DNA of 64,000 nucleotides, from positions 62,001 to 126,000 of the forward strand of contig NZ_BOOP01000021.1 of the NCBI RefSeq assembly GCF_016863295.1, in the 5' to 3' direction. Within the stretch, counting starts at the first letter, position 1. Every line of letters starts with the position of its first letter. Below the pieces are notes generated by a model, which saw only the letters and a list, made by a program, of their open reading frames with translations, searched no databases and was not told the origin of the DNA. This DNA comes from Planotetraspora phitsanulokensis. GTDB lineage: Bacteria > Actinomycetota > Actinomycetes > Streptosporangiales > Streptosporangiaceae. Below are positions 51,826 through 60,868 of the stretch, in pieces. A program made the translations under genes and the position numbers.

Positions 51826-52935
51826 GTGTCATCAGTGGAACTCGCGCCGGCTCGATCCAGCCCTCCGCAACCGGCCATGGTGACGGGCACCCCGCAGGGC
51901 AGGCACCGGCTCCGCACCCCACTGGCCCTCTTCCTCGTCACACTCGCCTTGCTCGCAAGTCTTGTGCTGTCGACCGCGTTCGGGGCGGAGTCGCTGTCGC
52001 CGGCCACGGTGCTCGACGTGCTTGTCGGCCGGGTGACCGGCGGGCCGGCCGCGGACCTCGCCTACGACACCATCGTGTGGCAGTTGAGGGTGCCCCGCGC
52101 GTTGCTGGCGGCCCTTGTCGGCGCAGGTCTCGCGCTGGCCGGGGCCGGAATGCAGACGCTCGTGCGCAACCCCCTCGCGGACCCGTACCTGCTGGGCGTC
52201 TCCTCGGGCGCGAGTGTCGGCGCCACCGCGGTGATCACCTCAGGGCTGTTCGCCGGCGCCGGGGCATTGGCCCTGTCCGGGGGCGCGCTCGTCGGTGCGC
52301 TCGGTGCCGCGGTGTTGGTTTTCGTCGTCGCCACCGCCCAAGGTGGGCTGACCCCGTTGCGGCTGGTGCTCACCGGCACGGTTCTCGGCTCGGCGTTCTC
52401 GGCGATCGCGAGCTACCTGGTCTTTCGCAGTCCCGATCCGGCCGCGGCGCAATCCGTGCTGTTCTGGTTGCTCGGCAGCCTGGCCGGCGCGGACTGGCAC
52501 CAACTCGCGATGCCGGCGATCACGGTGGGGGCCGTCGCCGCGGCGCTGCTCGCCGGCAGCGGCTGGCTCGACGCGCTGGCGACGGGTTCCGATACGGCGG
52601 CATCGCTCGGCGTTCCGGTCCGCGCGGTGCGCATCACCCTGTTCGTCCTCCTGGCGATCCTGGTCGGCGTGCTGGTCGCGGTCTCCGGCGGCATCGGTTT
52701 CGTCGGTCTGGTCGTGCCGCATGCCGCGCGACTGCTGGTCGGAGCCCGGCACCGGGTCCTGCTGCCGGCCTCGGCGCTGTGCGGCGCCCTGTTCCTGCTG
52801 TGGGTCGACGTGGTCACCCGAATCCTCGTGCGGCCCACCGAGATTCCGCTCAGTGTCGTATCGGGGCTGGTCGGCGCACCGGCGTTCCTCGTCCTGCTCG
52901 GCCGCCGGCGTTATCGCTTCGGGGGGAACGGGTGA
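51826..52935 (+). CDS. FecCD-family ABC permease
   Basis: A 369-residue permease with about ten TM helices: 'WQLRVPRALLAALVGAGLAL' and 'MQTLVRNPLADPYLLGVSSG' are the FecCD/BtuC signature, with 'GGIGFVGLVVPHAARLLVGA' and 'RPTEIPLSVVSGLVGAPAFL' near the C-terminus. GTG 51826 is chosen: GAGGAGG is 5-6 bp upstream. It is the membrane subunit of a siderophore/cobalamin/heme-type importer whose ATPase and binding protein follow with GTGA and ATGA overlaps. The gene lies behind a Zur-type box, so zinc or a zinc-binding metallophore is the likely substrate (inference). Confidence 0.92.
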   Translation: MSSVELAPARSSPPQPAMVTGTPQGRHRLRTPLALFLVTLALLASLVLSTAFGAESLSPATVLDVLVGRVTGGPAADLAYDTIVWQLRVPRALLAALVGAGLALAGAGMQTLVRNPLADPYLLGVSSGASVGATAVITSGLFAGAGALALSGGALVGALGAAVLVFVVATAQGGLTPLRLVLTGTVLGSAFSAIASYLVFRSPDPAAAQSVLFWLLGSLAGADWHQLAMPAITVGAVAAALLAGSGWLDALATGSDTAASLGVPVRAVRITLFVLLAILVGVLVAVSGGIGFVGLVVPHAARLLVGARHRVLLPASALCGALFLLWVDVVTRILVRPTEIPLSVVSGLVGAPAFLVLLGRRRYRFGGNG

Positions 52936-53720
52936 CCGTCCACCTGCTCGCCGAAGGGCTTGCCTGCTCAGTGGGGCAACGCGTCATCCTCCGGGATGTC
53001 GAGCTCGACATCGCCGAGGGGGAGACGGTCGGGATCGTCGGGCCGAACGGATGCGGGAAATCCACGCTGCTGCGCATCCTCGCCGGGATCCGCGCCCCCT
53101 CGGCCGGTCGCGTGCTCCTCGACGGTGTCCCGTTGCACCGCCTCGGCGCCCGCCGGCGAGCACGCAAGGTCGCGCTGGTCGGCCAGGAGCAGGACCTGCC
53201 CTCGGATCTGCTCGCCGGTGAACTCGTGGCGCTGGGCCTGACGCCCTACCGCTCCCCGTGGAGTGGCGGTGGGTCCCATGAGCGTGCCGCCGTCGCAGCC
53301 GCGCTCGCCGAGGTCGATCTTGCCGATCACGTGGACCGGCCCGTGGACCGGCTGTCCGGTGGCGAACGCCGCAGGGTTCTGCTGGCCAGGGGATTGGTGC
53401 AGGAGACGCCCCTGCTCCTGCTCGATGAACCGACCAACCACCTCGACGTACGGCATCAGCTGCACCTGATGCACCTCGTGCGCCGGCTCGATCGCACCGT
53501 GGTGGTGGCACTGCACGACCTCGCCCTGGCGACCACCACCTGTGACCGCGTACTCGTGCTGCACGAAGGCCGCGCGCTGTCTCTCGCGCCACCCCGCGAG
53601 GCGCTGACTCCCGATGTCGTCAACGCCGTCTTCGGCGTCGACGCGACCCCGATCCGCCATCCCGTCACCGGTGACACGCACCTGCTGATCACCCCCCTCC
53701 GTCCGGAGGACATGCCATGA
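52932..53720 (+). CDS. ABC-transporter ATPase (FepC/BtuD type)
   Basis: A 262-residue ATPase: Walker A 'GPNGCGKSTLLRILAG' (about 36-44), Q-loop 'VGQEQDLP', signature 'LSGGERRRVLLARGLVQ' (about 140), Walker B 'LLLLDEPTNHLD' (about 163), H-loop 'VVVALHDLALAT'. GTG start overlaps the permease stop. It energises import with the permease and the lipoprotein encoded directly after it. Confidence 0.93.
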   Translation: MTVHLLAEGLACSVGQRVILRDVELDIAEGETVGIVGPNGCGKSTLLRILAGIRAPSAGRVLLDGVPLHRLGARRRARKVALVGQEQDLPSDLLAGELVALGLTPYRSPWSGGGSHERAAVAAALAEVDLADHVDRPVDRLSGGERRRVLLARGLVQETPLLLLDEPTNHLDVRHQLHLMHLVRRLDRTVVVALHDLALATTTCDRVLVLHEGRALSLAPPREALTPDVVNAVFGVDATPIRHPVTGDTHLLITPLRPEDMP

Positions 53721-54751
53721 GGCTGGCCATTCCCGTCGTCGCCCTCGCGGCGGCCGTCTCGCTCGCCGCCTGCGGTACGAGCACCCTCACGCAGCCGGCC
53801 GGCGCGGCGATCGCGATCACCAACTGCGGTGAGCGCGCGCAGTTCCCCTCTCCCGCGCGGCGGCTCTTCGTCAACGACGGCAACATGATCGCCATGACCC
53901 TCGCCATCGGGGCTGCCGACGAGATCGCCGCGGTGTCGAGCCTGCAACGTGACGCCGACACGCTGCGTCGCCACTACGGCGACGTCGTCGACCGGCTGAA
54001 CGTCGTCGCACCTCAGTACCCGTCCAGTGAGACCGTGCTCGCGCAACGGCCGGATGTCATGATCGCCGGCTGGAACTACGGCTACAGCGAAGACACACGG
54101 CTCACCCCGGCTTCTCTGCGGGCACAGGGAATCGCGCCCTACGCGCTCACCGAGAGCTGCCGGCAGCACGGCGAGCAGCGGCGCGGAGTCGTCGAACCGT
54201 GGCAGGCGCTGCGCGACGACCTGACCAATCTGGGCGCGATCACCGGCCGTGGGCGGCAGGCGCAAGCGGTCGTCGACGACATCACTCGACGGCTCGACGC
54301 GCTCGAGGACGCGCCACGGCCACAAAAGCCGCCCACGATCTTCCTGTTCGACAGCGCGAGCGACACGGTGTTCTCCAGCGGCCGGTTCGGCGCGCCCCAG
54401 GCGATCATCGACGGCGCGGGGGGCCGCAACGCGATCGAGGACGTCGACGACAGCTGGACCAAGGTGTCCTGGGAACGGGTAGCCGCGGCCAAACCCGACG
54501 CGTTCGTCTTCGTCGACTATCCCCCGCAGACCTTTCAGCAGAAGGTCCACCTGCTCAAGTCGCGGCCGGGCATCGACAGCCTGCCCGCGGTGACCGAGGA
54601 ACGATTCCTCAATCTGCCCTACGCCCTGTGGACCAGCAGTCCCCTGAACATCGACGCCGCCGAACAGATACGCAAGGCGCTCGAACGCTGGCATCTGGTG
54701 CCGGAGTCCACGATCGTCCCGCGCTTCGACGACCGTGTCGCCGGTGGCTGA
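53717..54751 (+). CDS. Metal/metallophore-binding lipoprotein (FecB/BtuF type)
   Basis: A 344-residue periplasmic-type binding protein: lipobox 'VSLAACG' (Cys near 19) anchors it; the two-lobe PF01497-type fold shows 'ADEIAAVSSLQRD', 'AQRPDVMIAGWNYGYSE' and 'WERVAAAKPDAFVFVDYPPQ'. Its ATG overlaps the ATPase stop. It captures the substrate outside the cell. The family is of siderophore/cobalamin/heme type, not the ZnuA type, so a chelated metal is more likely than the free ion (inference). Confidence 0.88.
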   Translation: MRLAIPVVALAAAVSLAACGTSTLTQPAGAAIAITNCGERAQFPSPARRLFVNDGNMIAMTLAIGAADEIAAVSSLQRDADTLRRHYGDVVDRLNVVAPQYPSSETVLAQRPDVMIAGWNYGYSEDTRLTPASLRAQGIAPYALTESCRQHGEQRRGVVEPWQALRDDLTNLGAITGRGRQAQAVVDDITRRLDALEDAPRPQKPPTIFLFDSASDTVFSSGRFGAPQAIIDGAGGRNAIEDVDDSWTKVSWERVAAAKPDAFVFVDYPPQTFQQKVHLLKSRPGIDSLPAVTEERFLNLPYALWTSSPLNIDAAEQIRKALERWHLVPESTIVPRFDDRVAGG

Positions 54752-54823
54752 AGCCGCGAGCAGGTGGTCTGTCGGGCGACCGTGCGATGTAGGTCGAGCG
54801 CAGTGGTGCGGGCTCGAGCTGAA

Positions 54824-54844
54824 TGGAAATGGTATTCATTTTCA
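54824..54844 (+). promoter_or_regulatory. Zur/Fur-type box upstream of zur
   Basis: A 21-bp element, core GGAAATGGTATTCATTTTC, 57 bp before the zur ATG, with the same sequence, in reverse, as the box at 51733-51755. It suggests autoregulation and shared control of both operons. Confidence 0.78.
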
Positions 54845-54900
54845 TATAGTGTGCTGTGGCCGGATTCGGCGACGAATGTCCAGCTGGGGGTGATATCGCT

Positions 54901-55362
54901 ATGAGCTGCCGGAATGCCGAGCAACTGGCGCGCGCCCTGCCGGCAGGACGCCGGACGCGGCAGCGGGGCGCGGTCCTGCATGTCCTGCTGGACTGCCCGG
55001 ACTTCGTCTCGGCCCAGCAGTTGCACGCGTTGACCACCGCCGACGGGATCGGGGTGGGGTTGACCACCGTCTATCGCACGCTGCGAGAACTGGAGGCACG
55101 CGGCCGGGTCGATGTCGTACGCGACGACGTCGGAGAACGGCTGTACCGGATAAGGCCGTTCGGCCGGCACCGCCACTACCTGGTCTGCCGAGCCTGCGGT
55201 CGCAGCCGGCCGGTGGAAGCGGACGCGGTGGAGGCGTGGGTCGACCTGATCGGCGAGGCCGCCGGATTCGACGCGGTCGAGCACACCGTCGAACTCACCG
55301 GAATCTGCGCCACCTGCCGTACCGACGCACCAGCCGTCGCCGACGACGGAGAGCCGTTATGA
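54901..55362 (+). CDS. zur: Zur-like Fur-family metalloregulator
   Basis: A 153-residue Fur-family repressor. HTH '[20 protein letters not shown]' with recognition '[19 protein letters not shown]'; His-rich '[20 protein letters not shown]' with structural Cys pair CRAC (about 95) and a second pair CATC (about 136). '[17 protein letters not shown]' is the Zur-type C-terminal signature rather than Fur. ATG 54901 follows a GGGGGTGAT site. It is first gene of a coupled operon with the CobW-type GTPase and WD40 protein. Confidence 0.88.
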   Translation: MSCRNAEQLARALPAGRRTRQRGAVLHVLLDCPDFVSAQQLHALTTADGIGVGLTTVYRTLRELEARGRVDVVRDDVGERLYRIRPFGRHRHYLVCRACGRSRPVEADAVEAWVDLIGEAAGFDAVEHTVELTGICATCRTDAPAVADDGEPL

Positions 55363-55403
55363 CGTGGGAAACCGCCCCTCCGTACCAGAAGGAGTCTGAC
55401 CTC

Positions 55404-56438
55404 ATGAGCGAATCCACCTCCGCTCCGCAACCCGCCGATGCGGGGGACGGCCGCGTTCCCGTCACCGTCCTGACCGGATTTCTCGGTTCGGGCAAGACGA
55501 CGCTGGTCAACCGCATCCTCACCGAGCAGCACGGCCTGCGGATCGCCGTCATCGAGAACGAGTTCGGCGAGGTCGGCATCGATGACGCCCTCGTGCTGGA
55601 CGCCGAGGAAGAGATCTTCGAGATGAACAACGGATGCATCTGCTGCACGGTTCGCGGCGATCTCATCCGCATCCTCGGTGCTCTCATGCGCAAGCGAGAC
55701 AGGTTCGACCACATCCTGATCGAGACCACCGGTCTGGCCGACCCGGCGCCCGTCGCCCAGACCTTCTTCATGGACGACGAGATCGCCGCCCAGTTGCGCT
55801 TGGACGCCATCGTCACGCTGGTCGACGCGGCCCACGTGCTGCGGCACCTCGACGAGGAGAAACCCGAGGGGGTGGAGAACGAGGCCGTGGAACAGATCGC
55901 CTTCGCCGACCGCGTCGTGCTCAACAAGACCGACCTCGTACGCCAGGAGACCATCGACGAGGTCGTGTCCCGCATCCGCGCCGTCAACGCCCCGGTGGAG
56001 ATCATCCCCGCCCGGCACGCCGAGATCGACCTCCGCCGGGTCCTGGACGTCGGCGCGTTCGACCTGGACCGGGTGCTGAAGGACGACCCGGCCTTCCTCA
56101 CCGAGACCGAGCACCAGCACGACTCCACCGTCACCTCGGTCGGCATCGACGTGCCGGGCGAGGTGGATGAGGACCGGCTCAACCGGTGGCTGGGAAACCT
56201 GCTGCGCACCAGGGGCGCCGACATCTTCCGTTCCAAGGGCATCCTCGCCATCGAGGGAGAACCCCGGCAGTACGTCTTCCAGGGAGTGCACATGCTGCTG
56301 GACGGAGAGTTCGGGCGGGACTGGCGGGAGAACGAGGCCCGCCGGAACCGGCTCGTGTTCATCGGCCGCAACCTCGACCGGGAGGCGCTGGAGCGCGCCT
56401 TCGCCGACTGCCTGACCACCGTGGGGACCGCTGCATGA
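55404..56438 (+). CDS. CobW/COG0523-family GTPase metallochaperone
   Basis: A 344-residue G3E GTPase: Walker A '[15 protein letters not shown]' (about 25), '[16 protein letters not shown]', metal-binding CxCC '[16 protein letters not shown]' (about 77), '[15 protein letters not shown]', NKxD 'VVLNKTDLV' (about 172), and a CobW C-terminal domain with His/Glu-rich 'ETEHQHDS'. ATG 55404 has AAGGAG 9 bp upstream; ATG 55359, overlapping the zur stop, is a second option. Zur-linked members are thought to deliver zinc to key enzymes during starvation (family knowledge). Confidence 0.9.
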   Translation: MSESTSAPQPADAGDGRVPVTVLTGFLGSGKTTLVNRILTEQHGLRIAVIENEFGEVGIDDALVLDAEEEIFEMNNGCICCTVRGDLIRILGALMRKRDRFDHILIETTGLADPAPVAQTFFMDDEIAAQLRLDAIVTLVDAAHVLRHLDEEKPEGVENEAVEQIAFADRVVLNKTDLVRQETIDEVVSRIRAVNAPVEIIPARHAEIDLRRVLDVGAFDLDRVLKDDPAFLTETEHQHDSTVTSVGIDVPGEVDEDRLNRWLGNLLRTRGADIFRSKGILAIEGEPRQYVFQGVHMLLDGEFGRDWRENEARRNRLVFIGRNLDREALERAFADCLTTVGTAA

Positions 56439-57463
56439 GCGGCATCACGTCCGCCGATCTCGACACCGCCTGGGATGTCGCCGTCGACGACGCACCCGTC
56501 GCGCTCAGCGCCCAGGGCGACCTCGTCGCCGTCGCCGGGGCCGAGGGCACGGTCTGGGTGCTGGACATGGCCACCGGCGCCACGACCAGGGCACTCGACC
56601 TGCCGGGAGGGCTGCTGGACGTGGCCCTGGCCCCCGATGCGCGGCATCTGGCGGCCGCCGGTCCCTTCGGACACGCGCTGTGGAGACGCGACGACGGCCT
56701 CACGACCGTCTCCGACACCGGCGCCTGGTCATCGAGGGCGACATGGGCCGACGAGGGGCGGGTCGCGATCACGTCCGGCCGGCGTGCCCTGGTTCTCGAT
56801 TCGGACGGCGGGGAGTTGTGGTCCACTGAACCCGCTGCCAGCACCGTCACCGATGTGGCGTGGATGCGCAACGGCCGCCGCCTGGCCGTGGCCGCCTACG
56901 GCGCGGTCCGCTGCTACGAACGGCACAGCCGTACGCCGGTGGTCACCTATCCCTACGTCGGCTCGCACCTGGCGCTGGCCATCTCCTCCACCGGCCGGTG
57001 GATCTGCAGCGGCAACCAGGACGCCTCCATCCACATCTGGCGTACCCGTGACGGATCCGAGCTGACGATGTCCGGCTATCCGGAGAAGGTCTCCCGCCTC
57101 GCCTTCGACGACACCGGTACCTGGCTCGCCGCCGACGGCGCTCCGGACGTGACCGTGTGGGACTTCTCCGGCAAGGGCCCGGCCGGCACCGCGCCCCGCT
57201 CGCTGAGCGCTCACGAGACCATCACCGCCCTGACCTGGCGCCCCGGCTCGGCCGGGCATCTGGCCAGCGGTGGCCACGACGGCACCATCGCCCTGTGGCA
57301 TGCCACGTCGGGGCTGCCCAAGGCGCGGCTGCGCCCAGCCCGCACCATGGACGGCGGGGCCGCCGTGACCGCGCTGACATGGGCCGGGCGTGACCTGCTG
57401 ATCGCCGCCCATCGCGACGGTCGTGTCCGGGCTCACCGGCTGCCCCATCGGGCCCGTCTGTGA
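56435..57463 (+). CDS. WD40-repeat protein linked to the CobW GTPase
   Basis: A 342-residue cytosolic beta-propeller. About seven WD-type blades are visible, for example '[20 protein letters not shown]', '[19 protein letters not shown]', '[20 protein letters not shown]' and '[20 protein letters not shown]'. Its ATG overlaps the GTPase stop (ATGA). It has no catalytic motif, so it most likely scaffolds or receives metal together with the GTPase. The role is not established; the coupling is seen, the function inferred. Confidence 0.82.
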   Translation: MSGITSADLDTAWDVAVDDAPVALSAQGDLVAVAGAEGTVWVLDMATGATTRALDLPGGLLDVALAPDARHLAAAGPFGHALWRRDDGLTTVSDTGAWSSRATWADEGRVAITSGRRALVLDSDGGELWSTEPAASTVTDVAWMRNGRRLAVAAYGAVRCYERHSRTPVVTYPYVGSHLALAISSTGRWICSGNQDASIHIWRTRDGSELTMSGYPEKVSRLAFDDTGTWLAADGAPDVTVWDFSGKGPAGTAPRSLSAHETITALTWRPGSAGHLASGGHDGTIALWHATSGLPKARLRPARTMDGGAAVTALTWAGRDLLIAAHRDGRVRAHRLPHRARL

Positions 57464-57584
57464 TGTCCAGTGACGGCTTCGTCGTCGACCAGAGTCGGGC
57501 ACCGCGGCGGCTGGTTCGAGTCGGACGTCGTCATCGCGCGTACGACGTGTCGGACGGCATGGCGAGTGGGGGTGTGGGCAGCCT

Positions 57585-58337
57585 TCAGTGATCTGTTGTC
57601 CCGAGCGTGACGGTGAGGTCTTCCTCGGCGGCCAGCACATCCCCGTCGAACGCCAGTTGAGCGGCGGCGACTGAGGCAGCCCGGTCGTTGCCTGGCCAGA
57701 AGTGGGTGAGCATCAGCCGGCGGGCGCCCGCCCGGCGGGCCCAGTGACCGGCCTCGGTGGAGGTCAGGAGATTGCGTTCGAGGCGGCTGGTCTCGCCGTC
57801 GCGGTCGGTGGCCTCGACGATGAACAGGTCGGCGTCGCGGCCGAGTTCGGCCAGCGCGGGGGTCGGGCCGGTGTCCCCGGAGTAGGCCAAGGTGATCCCG
57901 TCGGCCTGTAGGCGGACACCTGCATTGGGCACGTAGTGCGGGAGCGACAGTCCGATCAGGTCGAACGGTCCCACCTGGTAGCTGCCGGGCAGTGAATGCA
58001 CTTCGAAGACCGTTTCCAGGTCGACATCGGGTTCCAGGCCGCTGATGCGGTCGAGCACGCCCGGCGGGCAGTACAACGGCAGTCGCGGTCCATTGGAGTC
58101 ACCGTAGAACCGCATCCGGAACAGCCCGTGCAGGTCGACGCAGTGGTCGGGATGCTCGTGGGTGATGACGACGGCGTCTACGGCACCGTCTGGCCAGTGC
58201 GTGAGCAGCCGTGGCAGCGTGGCGTATCCGAGGTCGAGCACCAAGCGGTAGCCATCCCAGTCCACCGCGAAACCACTGCAGGCACGGCCGGGTTCCGGAA
58301 AAGCGCCGCAACTGCCAAGCACGGTGACCTGTCGCAT
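57585..58337 (-). CDS. MBL-fold metallohydrolase
   Basis: A 250-residue metallo-beta-lactamase fold protein with 'VVITHEHPDHCVDLHGLFRM' (HxHxDH, about 62), 'ITLAYSGDTGPTPALAEL' with the bridging Asp, and a further His in 'LMLTHFWPG'. It resembles RNase Z/ElaC-type or cyclic-nucleotide phosphodiesterase relatives ('MRQVTVLGSCGAFPEPGRAC'). No extra RNase Z exosite arm is visible. ATG 58337 is used; GTG 58343 two codons upstream is possible. Confidence 0.85.
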   Translation of the reverse strand: MRQVTVLGSCGAFPEPGRACSGFAVDWDGYRLVLDLGYATLPRLLTHWPDGAVDAVVITHEHPDHCVDLHGLFRMRFYGDSNGPRLPLYCPPGVLDRISGLEPDVDLETVFEVHSLPGSYQVGPFDLIGLSLPHYVPNAGVRLQADGITLAYSGDTGPTPALAELGRDADLFIVEATDRDGETSRLERNLLTSTEAGHWARRAGARRLMLTHFWPGNDRAASVAAAQLAFDGDVLAAEEDLTVTLGTTDH

Positions 58338-58386
58338 TCGCACAGAATGTCAGACGCTTCCATTTGGTGGCCGGCACCCTCACTCG

Positions 58387-58426
58387 TGGCGGATGACGGG
58401 AATCGAACCCGCGCGGTCAGCTTGGG
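58387..58426 (-). other. tRNA-Gly(CCC)-like 3'-half fragment
   Basis: Read on the minus strand, this is the 3' half of a tRNA: anticodon CCC and 3' anticodon stem (CCCAAGCTGA), variable loop, a perfect T arm (GCGGG-TTCGATT-CCCGT) and acceptor CATCCGCC. The D arm and the 5' half are missing, and homology stops at the anticodon. It is in the MBL/LysE divergent gap. It resembles the attachment-site part of a tRNA rather than a functional gene. Confidence 0.65.
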
Positions 58427-58483
58427 ACCTCCGCGTAGGCAAACATATTGAGCTCGTGAAATGTGTGCTGGCACGATCACCGT

Positions 58484-59134
58484 ATGGACCTGGTCGCCTC
58501 TTTGCCCGCCTTCGTGGTCGCCGTCGTGCTGATCTCGGCCTCGCCGGGGCCTGCGATGGCATTGATCTTCCGTCGTGCCGCGCTGCGTGGCTTCACCGGA
58601 GCCGTGCCCACGGTGCTGGGGTTGGAGGCGGGTCTGTATGTCTGGGCGCTGTGCGCTGCGGGAGGACTGGCCGCCTTGGTCGCCGCCTCGGAGGTGGCCT
58701 TCGTCGTTCTCCGGGTGATCGGTGGGCTGTTTCTGCTGTATCTCGGGGTGAAGGCCTGGCGTACAGCCTGGCGCAGCCGTGGGGTCGAATCGACGCCGGA
58801 GGTCGTTGAAGAGGCGCCGTTGCGCCGCGCGCGGGGCTGGTGGGCGGCCTTCGGCGAGGGCATCGTGGTGATGCTCGCGAACCCGAAAGCCGCAGTATTC
58901 ATGATCGCCTTCTATCCGCAGTTCGTGCCATCGAACCGGCCACTGTTCGCCACCACCGCCCTGCTGGCGCTGGCACAGGTGGCGATCGAGACCGCCCTTT
59001 ATCTCACCCTGGCGGCCGCGGTGGGCCGTGCCGGAACCTGGTTCCGCCGGCCGGTCATCCGTCGTCGCCTGGAGGCTGTCAGCGGCGCCGTTCTCATTGC
59101 CCTGGGCGTGCGCGTGGCCACCTCGACCCGGTGA
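58484..59134 (+). CDS. LysE-family amino-acid exporter
   Basis: A 216-residue, six-TM LysE/RhtB translocator: 'VVAVVLISASPGPAMALIF' (signature SPGPA), 'FTGAVPTVLGLEAGLYVWAL', 'RVIGGLFLLYLGVKAWRTAW', 'GEGIVVMLANPKAAVFMIAF' and 'YPQFV'. It exports amino acids or related metabolites by family. No ribosome site is obvious before ATG 58484, so it may be leaderless. It is flanked on both sides by tRNA-like fragments. Confidence 0.88.
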   Translation: MDLVASLPAFVVAVVLISASPGPAMALIFRRAALRGFTGAVPTVLGLEAGLYVWALCAAGGLAALVAASEVAFVVLRVIGGLFLLYLGVKAWRTAWRSRGVESTPEVVEEAPLRRARGWWAAFGEGIVVMLANPKAAVFMIAFYPQFVPSNRPLFATTALLALAQVAIETALYLTLAAAVGRAGTWFRRPVIRRRLEAVSGAVLIALGVRVATSTR

Positions 59135-59220
59135 CGGCCACCGCGGTCGGCCACAAGCTCGAGAAAGATCGAAGCCGAGGTCCCGAATGCATCGGCTGAC
59201 CTGGGCCTTTTGTGTGTAGA

Positions 59221-59260
59221 GCGGTGGCGGGAATCGAACCCGCGCCGTCAGTTGGGGGAA
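59221..59260 (-). other. Second tRNA-like 3'-half fragment
   Basis: Read on the minus strand it shows a perfect T arm (GCGGG-TTCGATT-CCCGC), a variable-loop-like GACGGC and an upstream CCCCCAACT. It aligns with the fragment at 58387-58426 over about 32 bp with about six differences, in the same orientation. Confidence 0.6.
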
Positions 59261-59343
59261 GTACGTGGGGCACGCCGCGTACGATTCGCCTGATCACGCC
59301 GGAGCCGGAGTGCCCCTGCCGGAGGCGATGGGAGGCTGTGTCC

Positions 59344-59595
59344 ATGGCAAGATCTCTTCAGATCGGGTTGATCGCTGGTCTGAGCGTCGGCGGTGTCGAG
59401 GCTTTCTTCGTGATGATCGCAGCTATTTTGGGTGCCCCATACGCCCTGACCTGGAATTCTCTGGCTGTGGGTGCAGTGATGGCCATGTTTGCCGGGCTTT
59501 CCATGACGGCCATCGGGTACCTAGAGCGGATGCGTCAACGGCACTACGGTCACTACCCGTATGACGTTGGGAATCGGCCGGCGGATACCGCGTAG
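59344..59595 (+). CDS. Small two-TM membrane protein
   Basis: An 83-residue protein with two TM helices ('QIGLIAGLSVGGVEAFFVMI', 'LAVGAVMAMFAGLSMTAIGY') and a basic C-terminus. ATG 59344 follows GGGAGGC. Unknown function. Its 3' end is followed by a very strong hairpin shared with the sigma operon. Confidence 0.6.
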   Translation: MARSLQIGLIAGLSVGGVEAFFVMIAAILGAPYALTWNSLAVGAVMAMFAGLSMTAIGYLERMRQRHYGHYPYDVGNRPADTA

Positions 59596-59690
59596 CGTCC
59601 CCGGGTGGCCGCGCAGGGGAACACCTCCAGGCCTCGCGCGCAGACCTGCCTTAGCGCTTTGTCCCAGGTGGATGGCGGGACAACGACGCG

Positions 59691-59733
59691 ACCGTACGGG
59701 CCGCCCGCCCCCGGTAAGGGCGGCCCGTACGGT
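59691..59733. terminator. Strong bidirectional hairpin terminator
   Basis: A perfect 16-bp stem (59691-59706 with 59718-59733) and an 11-nt loop lie between convergent genes, 35 bp from the end of the sigma-operon partner gene. Confidence 0.8.
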
Positions 59734-59767
59734 CAAGCCCGGCTGAGTTCCGGGGCGTCGGGTGGGA

Positions 59768-60868
59768 TCAGAACTTGCCGGCCTTGACGTCGGCCACCGA
59801 TACCCGGGACGCCTTGAAGGTGGTCACGGAATCCGGCTTCTTCCCCGGGGCACCCACCGCGGAGCGGATCGGCATCCCGGTCTTGGCGTTGATCGTCAGC
59901 ACCTGCTCGGCGCTGCCCTGAAACAGTGCCGATCCCGCCGTGAGGGTCAGCGTGGGCTGCCCGCCGGTCGTCGAATCCTTGACGGTGACGTCCGGAATGG
60001 TGGAAATCAGGCGGAGCACGCCCGCCCGGATCTTCGGGTTGGCCGCCCCCCGGGCCAGCGCGTCAACGGCGTTGGTCCAGAGGTGGTTGTTGATGAGACC
60101 CTGCAGGGCCTTGCCGGTGGGCCGCTTCGGCGGGGTCTTGACCCCCTTCTGCTGCAGGATGCGTGCCTCCTCGGCCAGGGCCTTGTCCCACGCCGCCTTC
60201 TGCTCGGCGGGGCTGAGGCCCAGCCCGAACGGGTTGGGCGTGGCGTTGATCATCTGCTTCCGGGCGGTGTCGAGGTTGCCGGTCGCCGCGTAGCGCGCCG
60301 CCGCCACCTCACGGGCGTTCACGTCCTCGGCGAGGTTGTCGTGACCCGCGATCGCTCCCGGGAGGGCGTTCTGGGTGTCCGTCACGTAGTACTCGCCGCT
60401 GTCGGTGTACAGGCTGTACGTGACATATGGCGATCTGCCGACAATGGCCTGGGTGTTGACGACCAGCGACGCGTCTCCCGACAGCGAGCCGTCACTTGCG
60501 TTGATGTCGGTCGCCAGGGACACCAGCTTGATGTTGGCCGCCGGTGCCTGGGAGGTCGACCCGGTCGGCGCCGCGGGCCGGGGCGTCGACGGAGCGACGA
60601 GCACGATGGCCGTCGCCGCGGCGAGCGCGCCGATGCCGGCGCCGATGGTGATCTTGCCCAGAATGCCCACGCGGCGGTTACGCGGCCCGGAAAGTCTCTT
60701 TCTCCGCGCCGGAGCCGCGTCAAGCACTGGAGCCATCTCCTGCACCGGTGCGGGCCCGGACTCGGTCATCGCCCCCCGCAGCGTCATCCGCGCCCGCTCG
60801 TACGCCTCGGGCCGCAGGGGTGCGGCCTCCTTCAGCTGACTGACCAGGTCCATCTCGTCCACGATCAC
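59768..60868 (-). CDS. CU044_5270-family membrane protein, ECF-sigma partner
   Basis: A 366-residue protein: about 70 cytosolic residues, one TM helix ('ITIGAGIGALAAATAIVLVA'), then a large extracytoplasmic domain. Segments such as 'YYVTDTQNALPGAIAGHDNL' and 'VLTINAKTGMPIRSAVG' match the CU044_5270 family of actinobacteria. GTG start overlaps the sigma-factor stop. Its topology is that of an anti-sigma or sigma-coupled sensor, but the classical ZAS Cys/His motif is absent, so an anti-sigma role is inference. Confidence 0.75.
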   Translation of the reverse strand: MIVDEMDLVSQLKEAAPLRPEAYERARMTLRGAMTESGPAPVQEMAPVLDAAPARRKRLSGPRNRRVGILGKITIGAGIGALAAATAIVLVAPSTPRPAAPTGSTSQAPAANIKLVSLATDINASDGSLSGDASLVVNTQAIVGRSPYVTYSLYTDSGEYYVTDTQNALPGAIAGHDNLAEDVNAREVAAARYAATGNLDTARKQMINATPNPFGLGLSPAEQKAAWDKALAEEARILQQKGVKTPPKRPTGKALQGLINNHLWTNAVDALARGAANPKIRAGVLRLISTIPDVTVKDSTTGGQPTLTLTAGSALFQGSAEQVLTINAKTGMPIRSAVGAPGKKPDSVTTFKASRVSVADVKAGKF

